The notes under the pieces are model-generated. The model saw nothing but the letters and a program-made list of their open reading frames with translations. It did not search any database and was not told the origin of the DNA. Of a stretch of DNA of 64,000 nucleotides, positions 1 through 8,122 are shown piece after piece. Both the position numbers and the translations under genes were made by a program. Origin of the DNA: Streptomyces sp. LUP30 (lineage in GTDB: Bacteria > Actinomycetota > Actinomycetes > Streptomycetales > Streptomycetaceae); NCBI RefSeq assembly GCF_001746365.1, contig NZ_MJAJ01000032.1, positions 27,722 to 91,721 of the forward strand. Reading direction: 5' to 3'. Positions within the stretch are counted from its first letter, which is position 1. Every line of letters begins with the position of its first letter.

Positions 1-116
1 CTGCCCGCCTGCCGCGTCACAGGATGCCCCTTCGCCCAAAAAAGTACATAAACATATATTGAGCGACACAGCGGTAGTTAGCCTGTTACGACGGGAAAGC
101 GCGTGTCGTTGGGAGC
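1..116 (+). promoter_or_regulatory. Leader of the DUF6350 gene, partial upstream region
   Basis: This stretch includes an unusually AT-rich patch at about 38-60 for such a GC-rich chromosome, just after a run of six A residues. A TTGAGC hexamer (59-64) and a TAGCCT hexamer (79-84) look like promoter elements but sit only 14 bases apart, so neither is secure. No coding region is supported here. The gene upstream lies outside the window. Confidence 0.3.
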
Positions 117-2018
117 ATGGCCGTCGTGATCCAGATGACCGCTCGTCGACTGTCGTTGTCGCCCCTGCTCACCCGGATGCGCGACCGATCGTCCGGACTG
201 GCCGCCGGCCTCCTGGGCGGCGTGCTCGCCGCCGGACTCGGACTCGGTTCGTTCACCGTGCTCGTGATGGTGCTGTGGATCAGCTCCCCCTACCCCGACA
301 GCGGGCCCGGCGGCGCGCTGCACGTCGCCGCGGCGCTCTGGCTGCTGGCCCACGGCGCGGAACTGGTCCGCGTCGACACCCTCTCCGGTGTCCCGGCCCC
401 GGTCGGCGTCACGCCGTTGCTGCTGCTCGCGCTGCCGGTGTGGCTGGTGCGGCGCGCCGCACGGGACACGGTGGAGGGAGGCGGCGGCGATGACGGCGGT
501 GCGGACGGCGACGTCCTCGTGAGCGGCCGTACGGCGTGGGCCGGTGTCGTGGCCGGTTACCTGGCGGTCGGCTCGGCCGTCGCCTGCTATGCCGCGGCCG
601 GCGGGGCGCTGCGGCCCTCGTGGGGGTGGACGGCGGTCTGCGTGCCGGCGGTCGCCGTGCTGGCTGCCGGAGCGGGGGTGTGGTCGGCGTACGGCTGCCC
701 GCGCGAGCCGGTGGACAGCGTGCTGCTCGTGCTCCCCCGCCGCATGCGAAGACTGCTCCTCGAGGCGGACGGACGGGAGCGGCTCGGGGCCGCCGGACGC
801 GCGGCCGGGGCCGGTGCGGTGGTGCTCGTCGGGGGCGGGGCGTTGCTGGTGGCGGTGTCCTCGGTGTGGCACCTGGGCTCGGCGCGCGCGGCGTTCCTGC
901 AGCTGACGGAGGGGTGGTCGGGCCGGTTCGCGGTGCTGCTGCTGTGTGCGGCGCTGGTGCCGAACGCGGCGGTGTGGGGTGCGGCGTATGCGCTCGGGCC
1001 GGGGTACGCCCTCGGCGTCGGGCATGTGGTGGCCCCCCTGTCCTCCGCTCCGGCGCCCCTGTTGCCGCCGTTCCCGCTGCTGGCGGCGGTGCCGGAGGCG
1101 GCGGGCGGGACTCCGTGGAACTGGGCGACGGCGGTGGCGCCGTTCGCTGCCTCGGTGACGGTGGGGGTGTTCGTGGCGCGGGCCGGGGAAGCGGCGGGGG
1201 TCACGGGCGGGAGCGGGTGGTCGCGGGGCAGGACCGCGGGGGTCGTCGTGCTGGCGGGAGCGGGGTGCGGGGTGCTGATGGGGGCGCTGGCGGGGCTGGC
1301 CGGCGGGCCGCTCGGGGTGGCCGCGTTGGCCCGGTTCGGGCCGGTGTGGTGGCAGGTCGGGGGTGCGGCGGTGTTGTGGGTCGTGGGGGTGGGGTTGCCG
1401 GTGGCTCTGGGGGTTCGCGGGTGGCGGGCCTGGCGGGAGCGGAGGGCGGCGTCCGCGGGGGAGGCGAGGGAGCTGAGGAACTCGGGGAACTCGGGGAACC
1501 CGGGGGGTGCGGGAGAACCCGGGGCTGTGGGGGCTGTGGGGGCTACGGCGGCTGCGGGGCTCTACGACTTCTTGGTGCTCGAGGAGCGTGATGCGCGGTC
1601 GGCGGGGGCGCCTGGGGAACTCGTCGAGCCGGCGCCGCCCATCGGCGCGGTCGAGAGGGGCGGGCTCGGCGAGGCGTTCGTCGCCTCCGAGCCGGTCCTG
1701 CGCGCCGGTCCGCTCCCGTTCGCCGAGCCCGGAGCGCCCGCCGACCCCCTGCCGCTCGCCGGTCCCCTCCCCTTCGCCGAGCCCGGCTCGCCTGCCGAGG
1801 CGGCAGCTCCCGTCGAGCCCGTCCCGCCCGCCACCCCCGTCGTCCCTGCCGTGCCCGCCGCCCCTGTCGTCCCCATCTCCCCCGTCGAGCCCGTCTCCCG
1901 CGTCGAACCGGTGGACTGGGAGCGGGCTAGGGAGGCGCGGTGGGCCGCCCTGCGGGAGGCGGGGGAGGACGGCGTGGGTGGCGTGGGCGAGGAGGACGGT
2001 GCGGGGCCGCTGCGGTGA
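117..2018 (+). CDS. DUF6350 family multi-spanning membrane protein
   Basis: A roughly 633-residue polytopic membrane protein. About ten hydrophobic segments fill residues 25-445, beginning with a Gly/Leu/Ala-rich helix near residues 28-55. A low-complexity cytoplasmic tail follows, rich in Pro, Ala, Glu and Gly with repeated PLPFAEPG-like units. This matches the actinobacterial DUF6350 family, usually found just upstream of purN in Streptomyces; its biochemical role is not established. The start is uncertain. ATG at 117 lies one base after GGGAG, so in-frame GTG at 126 (ten-base spacing) or ATG at 135 fit a ribosome binding site better. Codon use matches the neighbours. Confidence 0.8.
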   Translation: MAVVIQMTARRLSLSPLLTRMRDRSSGLAAGLLGGVLAAGLGLGSFTVLVMVLWISSPYPDSGPGGALHVAAALWLLAHGAELVRVDTLSGVPAPVGVTPLLLLALPVWLVRRAARDTVEGGGGDDGGADGDVLVSGRTAWAGVVAGYLAVGSAVACYAAAGGALRPSWGWTAVCVPAVAVLAAGAGVWSAYGCPREPVDSVLLVLPRRMRRLLLEADGRERLGAAGRAAGAGAVVLVGGGALLVAVSSVWHLGSARAAFLQLTEGWSGRFAVLLLCAALVPNAAVWGAAYALGPGYALGVGHVVAPLSSAPAPLLPPFPLLAAVPEAAGGTPWNWATAVAPFAASVTVGVFVARAGEAAGVTGGSGWSRGRTAGVVVLAGAGCGVLMGALAGLAGGPLGVAALARFGPVWWQVGGAAVLWVVGVGLPVALGVRGWRAWRERRAASAGEARELRNSGNSGNPGGAGEPGAVGAVGATAAAGLYDFLVLEERDARSAGAPGELVEPAPPIGAVERGGLGEAFVASEPVLRAGPLPFAEPGAPADPLPLAGPLPFAEPGSPAEAAAPVEPVPPATPVVPAVPAAPVVPISPVEPVSRVEPVDWERAREARWAALREAGEDGVGGVGEEDGAGPLR

Positions 2019-2082
2019 CCGCCGTGGGGTCCGCCCCCCCCGCCACGCCCCTTCCCTCTCCCGTCCTCGTCCCCGGGCGGTG

Positions 2083-2838
2083 TCAGGCGTTCGCGCCCAG
2101 GATCTCTCTGAGTTCCTTGGGCAGGAGATGGTCGCAGGACTGCTTCGCCTCGTTGGTGAGGGCGTCGTTCGTGCAGGTGTAGTAGTCGCTGTAGACGAGG
2201 TGCGCCGTGAAGCTCGCGGCGACCATGGCCAGGGCCAGCGAGGCGGTGACCAGACCGCTGACGGCGGCGGTGCGCTGAGGGCGGCCGCTCGTCTCGGGCG
2301 CGGGCGGGGCGTCCGGGTCCGGGGTGCGCGGCTTGGCGCGCAGGGCGCTGATGCCCCAGTTCAGGGCGAGCGCGCCGAGCAGCAGGGCGACGTACGGCCA
2401 GCCGAAGAGGGCGAAGAAGAAGGCCCACATACCGCAGAGCAGGGCGTAGCGCGCATGGCGCTGGGCGGGGTCCGTCGGGTCCCAGCGCTTGCCGGGGTCG
2501 CCGCCGGGGCCGCCCGGGCCGCCGTTCTCGGGGTTGCCGCCGGGGCGTTCGCCGAAGCCGCCGGGGGAGCGGCCCGGCTGCTTGTCGCTCCACTGGCCGC
2601 CCCACGGGGAGTGCCGGTCCTCGGGGTCGCCGCCCGCCGGGCGCCGGGGCTGCCACGGCCGGTCGGGGGAGCCCTCGGGCGGCGGTGCGAAGGGGTTGTC
2701 GTCCTCGGGCGGCTGGTTCCCGCCCGACGGGGCGTCCGGGGGAGAGGCTGGGCGCTCTCGCAGCAGCACGACGCCGCGCTCCCCTCCCTGCGGTGACTGC
2801 GGGGGGAGCGTGAGGAGTCGCAGACTGCGGTCCGGCAT
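2083..2838 (-). CDS. Pro/Gly-rich membrane protein (DUF4190-like layout)
   Basis: Predicted 251-residue protein. The first 115 residues or so are a hydrophilic, Pro/Gly/Asp-rich, probably disordered cytoplasmic region. About three hydrophobic segments follow, two of them close together around the YALLCGMWAFFFALFGW stretch, and then a short extracytoplasmic C-terminus with two Cys residues. The layout resembles DUF4190-type actinobacterial membrane proteins of unknown function. The frame stays open upstream, but ATG at 2838 is chosen because the protein looks natural from there and a GGGAAG precedes it. It converges with the DUF6350 gene and diverges from purN. No function can be assigned. Confidence 0.6.
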   Translation of the reverse strand: MPDRSLRLLTLPPQSPQGGERGVVLLRERPASPPDAPSGGNQPPEDDNPFAPPPEGSPDRPWQPRRPAGGDPEDRHSPWGGQWSDKQPGRSPGGFGERPGGNPENGGPGGPGGDPGKRWDPTDPAQRHARYALLCGMWAFFFALFGWPYVALLLGALALNWGISALRAKPRTPDPDAPPAPETSGRPQRTAAVSGLVTASLALAMVAASFTAHLVYSDYYTCTNDALTNEAKQSCDHLLPKELREILGANA

Positions 2839-3148
2839 CAAGTGAGCGTCTTCCCCTAGGTGATACGGCTGTCTGGCCTGAGCGGATGTGGCTGTCACTC
2901 CGGGAACGCGCCGCACGGCGACCGCGTTCCCGATCGAGCCCGCTTCCCGTTCCTCGCAGACGCTACCTTCCGGCCACGCCCCCGTCCCGCGGGGGCCGTC
3001 CCGTGTGCCGGTATCGTTGCTGGCGGTCGGCTGCTTCGTAGGCTTCCCCGTATCCGGGGGCGCGATGCATTCGTACGAAAGTACAAGCCCGCGTGAAGTC
3101 CGCGTACGCCCACCGCCTTGTACGTGCTTCCCCGAGAAAGGGCTCACC
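2839..3148 (+). promoter_or_regulatory. Intergenic region upstream of purN with a candidate promoter
   Basis: A 310-base gap between divergent genes. The best purN promoter candidate is TTGCTG (3017-3022), a 16-base spacer and TAGGCT (3039-3044), which would give a leader of about 100 bases. A perfect palindrome TTCGTACGAA (3070-3079) lies in that leader and could be an operator. No riboswitch was recognised here; in particular the conserved ZTP aptamer blocks seen before glyA are absent. Confidence 0.45.
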
Positions 3149-3778
3149 GTGGCCGCCAAGCCCGTGGCCAAGCGCCTCGTCGTGCTGGTCTCCGGATCCG
3201 GTACGAACCTGCAGGCGCTACTCGACGCCGTCGCGACCGCCGGCGTCGACGCCTACGGCGCGGAGATCGTGGCCGTCGGAGCCGATCGCGGGGGCGTCGA
3301 GGGCCTCGCCCGGGCCGAACGGGCCGGGATCCCCACCTTCGTCTGCCGGGTCAAGGACTTCGGCAGCCGCCAGGAGTGGGACGCCGCTCTCGCGGAGGCA
3401 GTGGCCGCCCACGAGCCCGACCTGGTCGTCTCGGCCGGGTTCATGAAGATCGTGGGGAAGGAATTCCTGGCGCGGTTCGGAGGGCGGTTCGTGAACACGC
3501 ATCCCGCGCTCCTGCCCAGCTTCCCCGGGGCCCATGGAGTGCGGGACGCGCTCGCGTACGGGGCCCGGGTCACCGGCTGCACCGTCCACTTCGTCGACGA
3601 CGGCGTCGACACCGGCCCGATCATCGCCCAGGGCGTGGTCGAGGTCCGGGACGAGGACGACGAGAGCGCTCTGCACGAGCGCATCAAGGAAGTCGAGCGA
3701 AGGCTGCTCGTCGAGGTCGTGGGGCGGCTCGCCCGCAACGGCTATCGCATTGAGGGACGAAAGGTAGTTATCCAGTGA
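3149..3778 (+). CDS. purN: Phosphoribosylglycinamide formyltransferase PurN
   Basis: Transfers a formyl group from 10-formyl-tetrahydrofolate to GAR, the third step of de novo purine synthesis. The 209 residues match the family length. Visible landmarks are the phosphate-binding VSGSGTNLQALLD near the N-terminus, the catalytic Asn and His in FVNTHPALLPSF, and the catalytic Asp in the DDGVDTGPII stretch. The GTG start at 3149 is preceded by GAGAAAGG and gives the canonical N-terminus; longer in-frame starts add unrelated sequence. The stop overlaps the purH start as GTGA, so the two are translationally coupled. Confidence 0.97.
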   Translation: MAAKPVAKRLVVLVSGSGTNLQALLDAVATAGVDAYGAEIVAVGADRGGVEGLARAERAGIPTFVCRVKDFGSRQEWDAALAEAVAAHEPDLVVSAGFMKIVGKEFLARFGGRFVNTHPALLPSFPGAHGVRDALAYGARVTGCTVHFVDDGVDTGPIIAQGVVEVRDEDDESALHERIKEVERRLLVEVVGRLARNGYRIEGRKVVIQ

Positions 3779-5358
3779 CCGCCGAGAGCACTGTCACGGC
3801 CGAGAGCAGCAAGCGGGGCATCCGTCGCGCGCTCGTCAGCGTCTACGACAAGACCGGTCTGGAGGAGCTCGCGCGCGGGCTGCACGAGGCCGGCGTCGAG
3901 CTCGTCTCCACCGGGTCCACCGCCTCCCGCATCGCCGCCGCCGGCGTTCCCGTCACCAAGGTCGAGGAGCTCACCGGCTTCCCCGAGTGCCTGGACGGCC
4001 GGGTCAAGACCCTGCACCCCAAGGTGCACGCCGGCATCCTGGCCGACCTGCGCCTGGACAGCCACCGGCAGCAGCTGGACGAGCTGGGCGTCGCGCCGTT
4101 CGACCTCGTCGTCGTCAACCTCTACCCGTTCCGGGAGACGGTCGCCTCGGGCGCGTCCGACGACGAGTGCGTCGAGCAGATCGACATCGGCGGGCCGTCC
4201 ATGGTGCGCGCAGCCGCCAAGAACCACCCCTCGGTGGCCGTGGTCACCAGCCCGGCGCGCTACGGCGACGTCCTCGCGGCCGTGCAGGGCGGCGGCTTCG
4301 ACCTCGCCGCCCGCAAGCGGCTCGCCGCCGAGGCGTTCCAGCACACCGCCGCCTACGACGTGGCCGTGGCCTCCTGGTTCGCGTCTTCCTACGCGCCCGC
4401 CGACGAGTCGCGCTTCCCCGACTTCCTCGGCGCGACCTGGGAGCGCAAGAGCACCCTGCGCTACGGCGAGAACCCGCACCAGCCCGCCGCTCTCTACGTG
4501 GACGGCAGCGGCGGCGGTCTCGCCGAGGCCGAGCAGCTGCACGGCAAGGAGATGTCGTACAACAACTACACGGACACGGACGCCGCGCACCGTGCCGCCT
4601 ACGACCACGCCGAGCCGGCCGTCGCGATCATCAAGCACGCCAACCCGTGCGGGATCGCCGTCGGCGCGGACGTCGCCGAGGCGCACCGCAAGGCGCACGC
4701 CTGTGACCCGCTGTCGGCCTTCGGCGGCGTCATCGCCGTGAACCGGCCGGTCAGCAAGGAGATGGCGGAGCAGGTCGCGGAGATCTTCACCGAGGTCATC
4801 GTCGCGCCGGACTACGAGGAGGGCGCCCTGGAGGCGCTCGCCAAGAAGAAGAACATCCGCGTGCTGAAGGCCCCGCAGGGCCCCACCGCTCCCGTCGAGC
4901 TCAAGCCCGTCGGCGGCGGCGCGCTGCTCCAGGTCACCGACCGCCTCCAGGCCGAGGGCGACGACCCGGCCAACTGGACGCTGGCGACCGGCGAGGCGCT
5001 CTCCCCCGCGGAGCTCGCCGACCTCGCCTTCGCCTGGAAGGCCTGCCGGGCCGTGAAGTCCAACGCCATCCTCCTCGCCAAGGACGGCGCCTCGGTCGGC
5101 GTCGGCATGGGCCAGGTCAACCGGGTCGACTCGGCGAAGCTGGCCGTCGAGCGGGCGGGCGAGGAGCGGGCGCGCGGCGCGTACGCGGCCTCCGACGCCT
5201 TCTTCCCCTTCCCGGACGGGCTGGAGGTCCTTGTCGAGGCGGGCGTCAAGGCCGTCGTGCAGCCGGGCGGCTCGGTCCGTGACGAGCTGGTCGTCGAGGC
5301 CGCGAAGAAGGCCGGCGTCACCATGTACTTCACGGGGACGCGGCACTTCTTCCACTGA
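3775..5358 (+). CDS. purH: Bifunctional AICAR transformylase/IMP cyclohydrolase PurH
   Basis: Catalyses the last two purine steps: formylation of AICAR (ZMP) with 10-formyl-THF, then cyclisation to IMP. At 527 residues it is the usual length. The N-terminal MGS-like cyclohydrolase domain (about 1-150) starts with KRGIRRALVSVYDKTGLEEL. The transformylase domain carries YGENPHQPAALY, SYNNYTDTDAAH and the Lys-His pair in IIKHANPCGIA. It starts at GTG within the four-base GTGA overlap with purN. Its substrate ZMP is the ligand class of the riboswitch found in front of glyA in this window, which links the loci metabolically. A strong hairpin follows the stop. Confidence 0.98.
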   Translation: MTAESTVTAESSKRGIRRALVSVYDKTGLEELARGLHEAGVELVSTGSTASRIAAAGVPVTKVEELTGFPECLDGRVKTLHPKVHAGILADLRLDSHRQQLDELGVAPFDLVVVNLYPFRETVASGASDDECVEQIDIGGPSMVRAAAKNHPSVAVVTSPARYGDVLAAVQGGGFDLAARKRLAAEAFQHTAAYDVAVASWFASSYAPADESRFPDFLGATWERKSTLRYGENPHQPAALYVDGSGGGLAEAEQLHGKEMSYNNYTDTDAAHRAAYDHAEPAVAIIKHANPCGIAVGADVAEAHRKAHACDPLSAFGGVIAVNRPVSKEMAEQVAEIFTEVIVAPDYEEGALEALAKKKNIRVLKAPQGPTAPVELKPVGGGALLQVTDRLQAEGDDPANWTLATGEALSPAELADLAFAWKACRAVKSNAILLAKDGASVGVGMGQVNRVDSAKLAVERAGEERARGAYAASDAFFPFPDGLEVLVEAGVKAVVQPGGSVRDELVVEAAKKAGVTMYFTGTRHFFH

Positions 5359-5376
5359 TCCCCGTCGGTGACGGCG

Positions 5377-5416
5377 AAGGCGGGCGGCCCGGTGACGACA
5401 CCGGACCGCCCGCCTT
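5377..5416. terminator. Bidirectional hairpin terminator after purH
   Basis: Inverted repeat with 18-base arms and one mismatch around a four-base loop, lying between the ends of convergent purH and the truncated gene on the minus strand. There is no clear T tract, which is common for terminators in this genus. Confidence 0.75.
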
Positions 5417-5434
5417 CCGTCGTGCGGGGGCGGA

Positions 5435-5761
5435 TCAGGTCAGCCAGGTGGCGCACGAGCCGGCGGTCACCCAGCGGTGTGAGCGGATGTTGTCGTCCAC
5501 CTTCTGGCCGCTTTCGTCGAAGTAATCGTCGGACAGGTCGTCCGCGAAGTACTCGTTCGGGGACAGGCAGGCGTACGTCTCCTCGTAGTTCTGCCAGAAC
5601 CAGAACTGGACCACGTCGTTGCCACCGGTGTAACCGGCGTTCATCACCGACGACGCCTTGTCCCAGGCGCCCGCGAAACCGCCGCCCGCGGCGTTCCAGT
5701 CCGGGTCGCTGCCCGCGGTGGAGCCGAGCAGCGTGCCCTGGCAGTCGTAGCCGTCCCAGGC
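5435..5761 (-). pseudogene. 3' remnant of a secreted peptidase-inhibitor-I36/crystallin-like gene
   Basis: An open frame of about 108 codons ending in a proper stop. It contains a WDKASSVMNAG motif, a short Trp/Tyr-rich run and an SHRWVTAGSCATW tail with paired Cys. This resembles the C-terminal part of Streptomyces secreted I36 peptidase-inhibitor or beta/gamma-crystallin-like proteins; the family assignment is from motif style only. It has no signal peptide and no plausible start of its own apart from an internal GTG at 5647. Upstream it runs directly, one frame off, into the kinase fragment at about 5758-5766, which suggests a deletion joined two unrelated genes. Confidence 0.55.
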
Positions 5762-5762
5762 C

Positions 5763-6302
5763 GTTGGCCGGCTTCAGGTCGCCGTGCACCCAGCCCGCCC
5801 CGTGCAGTTGGGCCAGGCCCGCGCAGACCCGGGCGAGGAGGACCGGTCCGGCCCCGGGCACGGCGTCGCGGCGGAGCAGGGCCGACAGCGAGTCCTCGGC
5901 CCGCTCCAGCACCAGCACGACGGCGCCGTCGAGTTCGGGGCGGGAGGGATCGTCCACGGTCAGGGTCTCGTAGAGGCGGATGAGCCGCGGGCTGTCGAGC
6001 CGGCTCAGCAACTCCACCTCGCGGTCGACGAGTTCGCGCAGATGGGCCAGCCGGCGGGGCGTGTGGGTGCCGGTGGGCAGGAACTTGAGGGCGGCCGTGC
6101 CGGGCAGGCCCCGGCCGCCGTCGCCACCGGGGTCCGGGGCGGCGCCGGGCGGGGCTCCGGAGGAGGCGGTGCCATCGTTGTCGTCGGTGCGCCGCAGGGC
6201 CGCGTAGACGCTGCCGAACGCGCCGGTGGCGAGCGGTTCCCGTACCTCCCACCCGCCGACCCGGTAGCCCCGGGGGACCCGGACGGCGTACGGCTCGGTC
6301 AC
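5763..6302 (-). pseudogene. Truncated serine/threonine protein kinase (N-terminal 180 residues)
   Basis: The fragment keeps the Gly-rich loop (LATGAFGSVY), the ATP-anchoring Lys (AALKFLP), helix C and the catalytic-loop start WVHGDLKPAN. The kinase sequence then stops abruptly. The DFG motif, activation segment and whole C-lobe are missing, and the frame continues as non-kinase sequence. A family member would be about 260-300 residues or longer. The GTG start at 6302 overlaps the stop of the upstream FHA gene as GTGA, so the pair formed an operon, fitting kinase-FHA partnerships. Loss of the C-lobe makes activity very unlikely. An assembly or sequencing error at the junction is an alternative. 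Confidence 0.7.
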
Positions 6303-7066
6303 CGCACTGCCGTCCCGGCCGACGCGGGCGCGGCCGGTCCCAGGCTCTGCAGGTCGTCCTCGCGCACCAGGTCGAAGCGGAGCGCCAGGGAGACCAGGGA
6401 CTCCTTCTTGCCGTTGAGGCGCGGGCCCGGGGCGGCGGCGTCCGGGCCGGGCTTGAGGCGCAGCTTCACGGCGAGGTAGTCGATGTTCCACTGCACGGAG
6501 GTGCGGGAGGCGGCCGGCCAGCCGGGCCGCAGCCGGGCGACGACCTGGTCCACGGTGGGCAGCGGGGCGTGCGGCTCGCCGCGCAGCCGGGGTTCGCACA
6601 GGGCGGTCAGCACCGCGAAGTAGCGCTTGCCGCGGTCCAGGGAGAACGCGGGCGCCGTGGTGGCGCCGTCCGGCCCCGGCGCGACGCCCAGGTAGTCGTG
6701 GCGCGGCGCCCACACCTGGAACGTCAACAGGTCGCCCGCCGCGGGCAGCACGATCCGGGCGAACTCGAAGGGCACCGGGGCGTCCAGGCGTCCGGGTGCG
6801 ACCTTGATGTGCTCGCCGGCCCCCTCGGGGTTCTCGACGACGTACGTCTGAGCCCGGCTGAAGTTGCTCGGCGTCCAGAACGCGCCCTGCGCGGCGACCT
6901 CGCCGGCCCGCCGCGAGACGCCCTCGTGCGCGATCTCCAGGTCGTTGCCGTGCGCCGACCGCCCGAAGGCCAGCCGGTCACCGGGAGCGAGTCTGACCTG
7001 CCCGGACGCGTGGTCGCCGCGTCCGTCCTCCCTCGGTGCCGGAGGTACGACGATGATGCTGTACAC
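6299..7066 (-). CDS. FHA domain-containing protein
   Basis: A 255-residue protein. Residues of roughly 20-90 look like a forkhead-associated phosphothreonine-binding domain: LAPGDRLAFGRSAHGNDL, EGVSRRAGEV and a downstream VVENPEG stretch match FHA loops. The C-terminal half has a helix-rich segment (PTVDQVVARLRPGW, SVQWNIDYLAVKLRLK) that looks like a winged-helix fold. The start is GTG at 7066 with a GGGGGGA site six bases upstream; an earlier ATG is possible. It overlaps the kinase fragment by four bases and presumably recognised a phosphoprotein in that kinase pathway, so its partner may be lost here. Confidence 0.7.
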   Translation of the reverse strand: MYSIIVVPPAPREDGRGDHASGQVRLAPGDRLAFGRSAHGNDLEIAHEGVSRRAGEVAAQGAFWTPSNFSRAQTYVVENPEGAGEHIKVAPGRLDAPVPFEFARIVLPAAGDLLTFQVWAPRHDYLGVAPGPDGATTAPAFSLDRGKRYFAVLTALCEPRLRGEPHAPLPTVDQVVARLRPGWPAASRTSVQWNIDYLAVKLRLKPGPDAAAPGPRLNGKKESLVSLALRFDLVREDDLQSLGPAAPASAGTAVR

Positions 7067-7240
7067 GGTGTGTCCCCCCGTCCCCACCCGCGCCTACGGC
7101 ATCAGGGTGGGCGACGGAACGGGGCCGTGTCACGGTGTGGCACGGCCCCGGCGAGGAATGGCGAGAAGACGCCCTTCCGGCGGTCTCCGACCGGCTCATC
7201 GCGCCTCCGGTTCCCGCGCGATCGGCGGTGCTTTCGCGGG

Positions 7241-7843
7241 TCAGTACCGCGGACGGCTGAACCAGGATCCGCCGCTGATCATCGCGGCGAGGATGATGCC
7301 GCCGAAGGCCAGCGAGATGAGGCCTCCGAAGGTGCCGGAACCGCCGGCGCCGTTCACGATGTTGACGAGGCTGCCCAGGATCATCAGGGACGAGTAGACG
7401 ATCGTGGTGACGCGGATGCCGCCGCCGCCCGTCTTGAACTTGACGCCCAGGAAGATCGACAGCGCGCCCAGCGCCAGCATCAGCAGGCCGACGCCGACGA
7501 GGACGCCGGTCGCGGTGCCCGTGTCGTCGCCGGAGCCGATGCCGTTGGAGGCGTCCTGCATCAGGCCGCCCACGATGCCGATGAAGATGCCGGCCAGGAT
7601 CTGCAGGCCGGAGAGGATGAACAGCAGCACCCGGGCGGTCTTGACCAGGCCGGGCATCTCCTGCGGGACGCCGTAGCCGTACCCCTGGGGGACCGGCGGG
7701 GCCTGCGGGTAGCCGTAACCGGGCTGCCCCTGGGGAGCGGTGGGGTATCCGTAGCCGGGCTGCTGGGGCGGAGCCTGCGGCGGGTAGCCGGGCGGCTGGC
7801 CCTGCGGCGGGCCGTAGGGGTTGTTCGGGTCGCCGAAGCTCAT
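7241..7843 (-). CDS. Pro/Gln/Tyr/Gly-rich membrane protein
   Basis: A 200-residue protein. The first 75 residues are a disordered repeat region built from GYGYPQAPP/QGQPGYGYP-like units. Four hydrophobic segments follow, the first at about LVKTARVLLFILSGLQILAGIFIGIVGG. This is a common actinobacterial architecture: a proline-rich cytoplasmic tail on a small tetraspan domain. Its function is unknown; a scaffold role at the membrane is only a guess. ATG at 7843 is chosen because an AGGAAGGA-type site lies just upstream and the longer frame reads as non-coding. It is a single gene, divergent from folD. Confidence 0.72.
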   Translation of the reverse strand: MSFGDPNNPYGPPQGQPPGYPPQAPPQQPGYGYPTAPQGQPGYGYPQAPPVPQGYGYGVPQEMPGLVKTARVLLFILSGLQILAGIFIGIVGGLMQDASNGIGSGDDTGTATGVLVGVGLLMLALGALSIFLGVKFKTGGGGIRVTTIVYSSLMILGSLVNIVNGAGGSGTFGGLISLAFGGIILAAMISGGSWFSRPRY

Positions 7844-8122
7844 GGCGGTCCTTCCTCCGTGTGCACTCGAGTGCGGGGACGCGGCTGGCTCGGAGGAAGG
7901 TTCTACAGATGCGGTTCGTCCCCCCGGTACTGCCCGCGGCACTGTGGCGTCAATCGTTCTGCAATGGCCGGTTTGTTGTCCAGCCGCATTCCGCGGCATT
8001 CCGCAGGTGTTGTGCAAGTGCAACATCATCGATCAGGTTCGCGCACGTCAGGCGGGCGCCGCGGCCCCGTACGGGTTCACCCGGATTGGAACCGGGGGGC
8101 CGTCATCCGGGAGGATGGACCC

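Noticed and set aside
2839..3148. A ZTP riboswitch in front of purN-purH
   Set aside because: Searched by eye because one precedes glyA; the conserved GTGACTGGCG and CGCCTGGGC blocks are absent.
3742..5355. Long open frame on the minus strand opposite purH (537 codons)
   Set aside because: It is the antisense shadow of purH: low-complexity Gly/Arg/Val/Asp-rich translation, no domain, and fully explained by GC-biased third codon positions of a certain gene.
4812..5762. Continuation of the kinase frame beyond the junction into purH antisense
   Set aside because: No kinase motif remains after HGDLKPAN, the frame runs through a terminator and opposite purH, and its composition is that of a shadow frame.
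8005..8025. Inverted repeat around TGTTGTGCAAGTGCAACA upstream of folD
   Set aside because: The arms match only with an inserted base, and no promoter alignment supports an operator.
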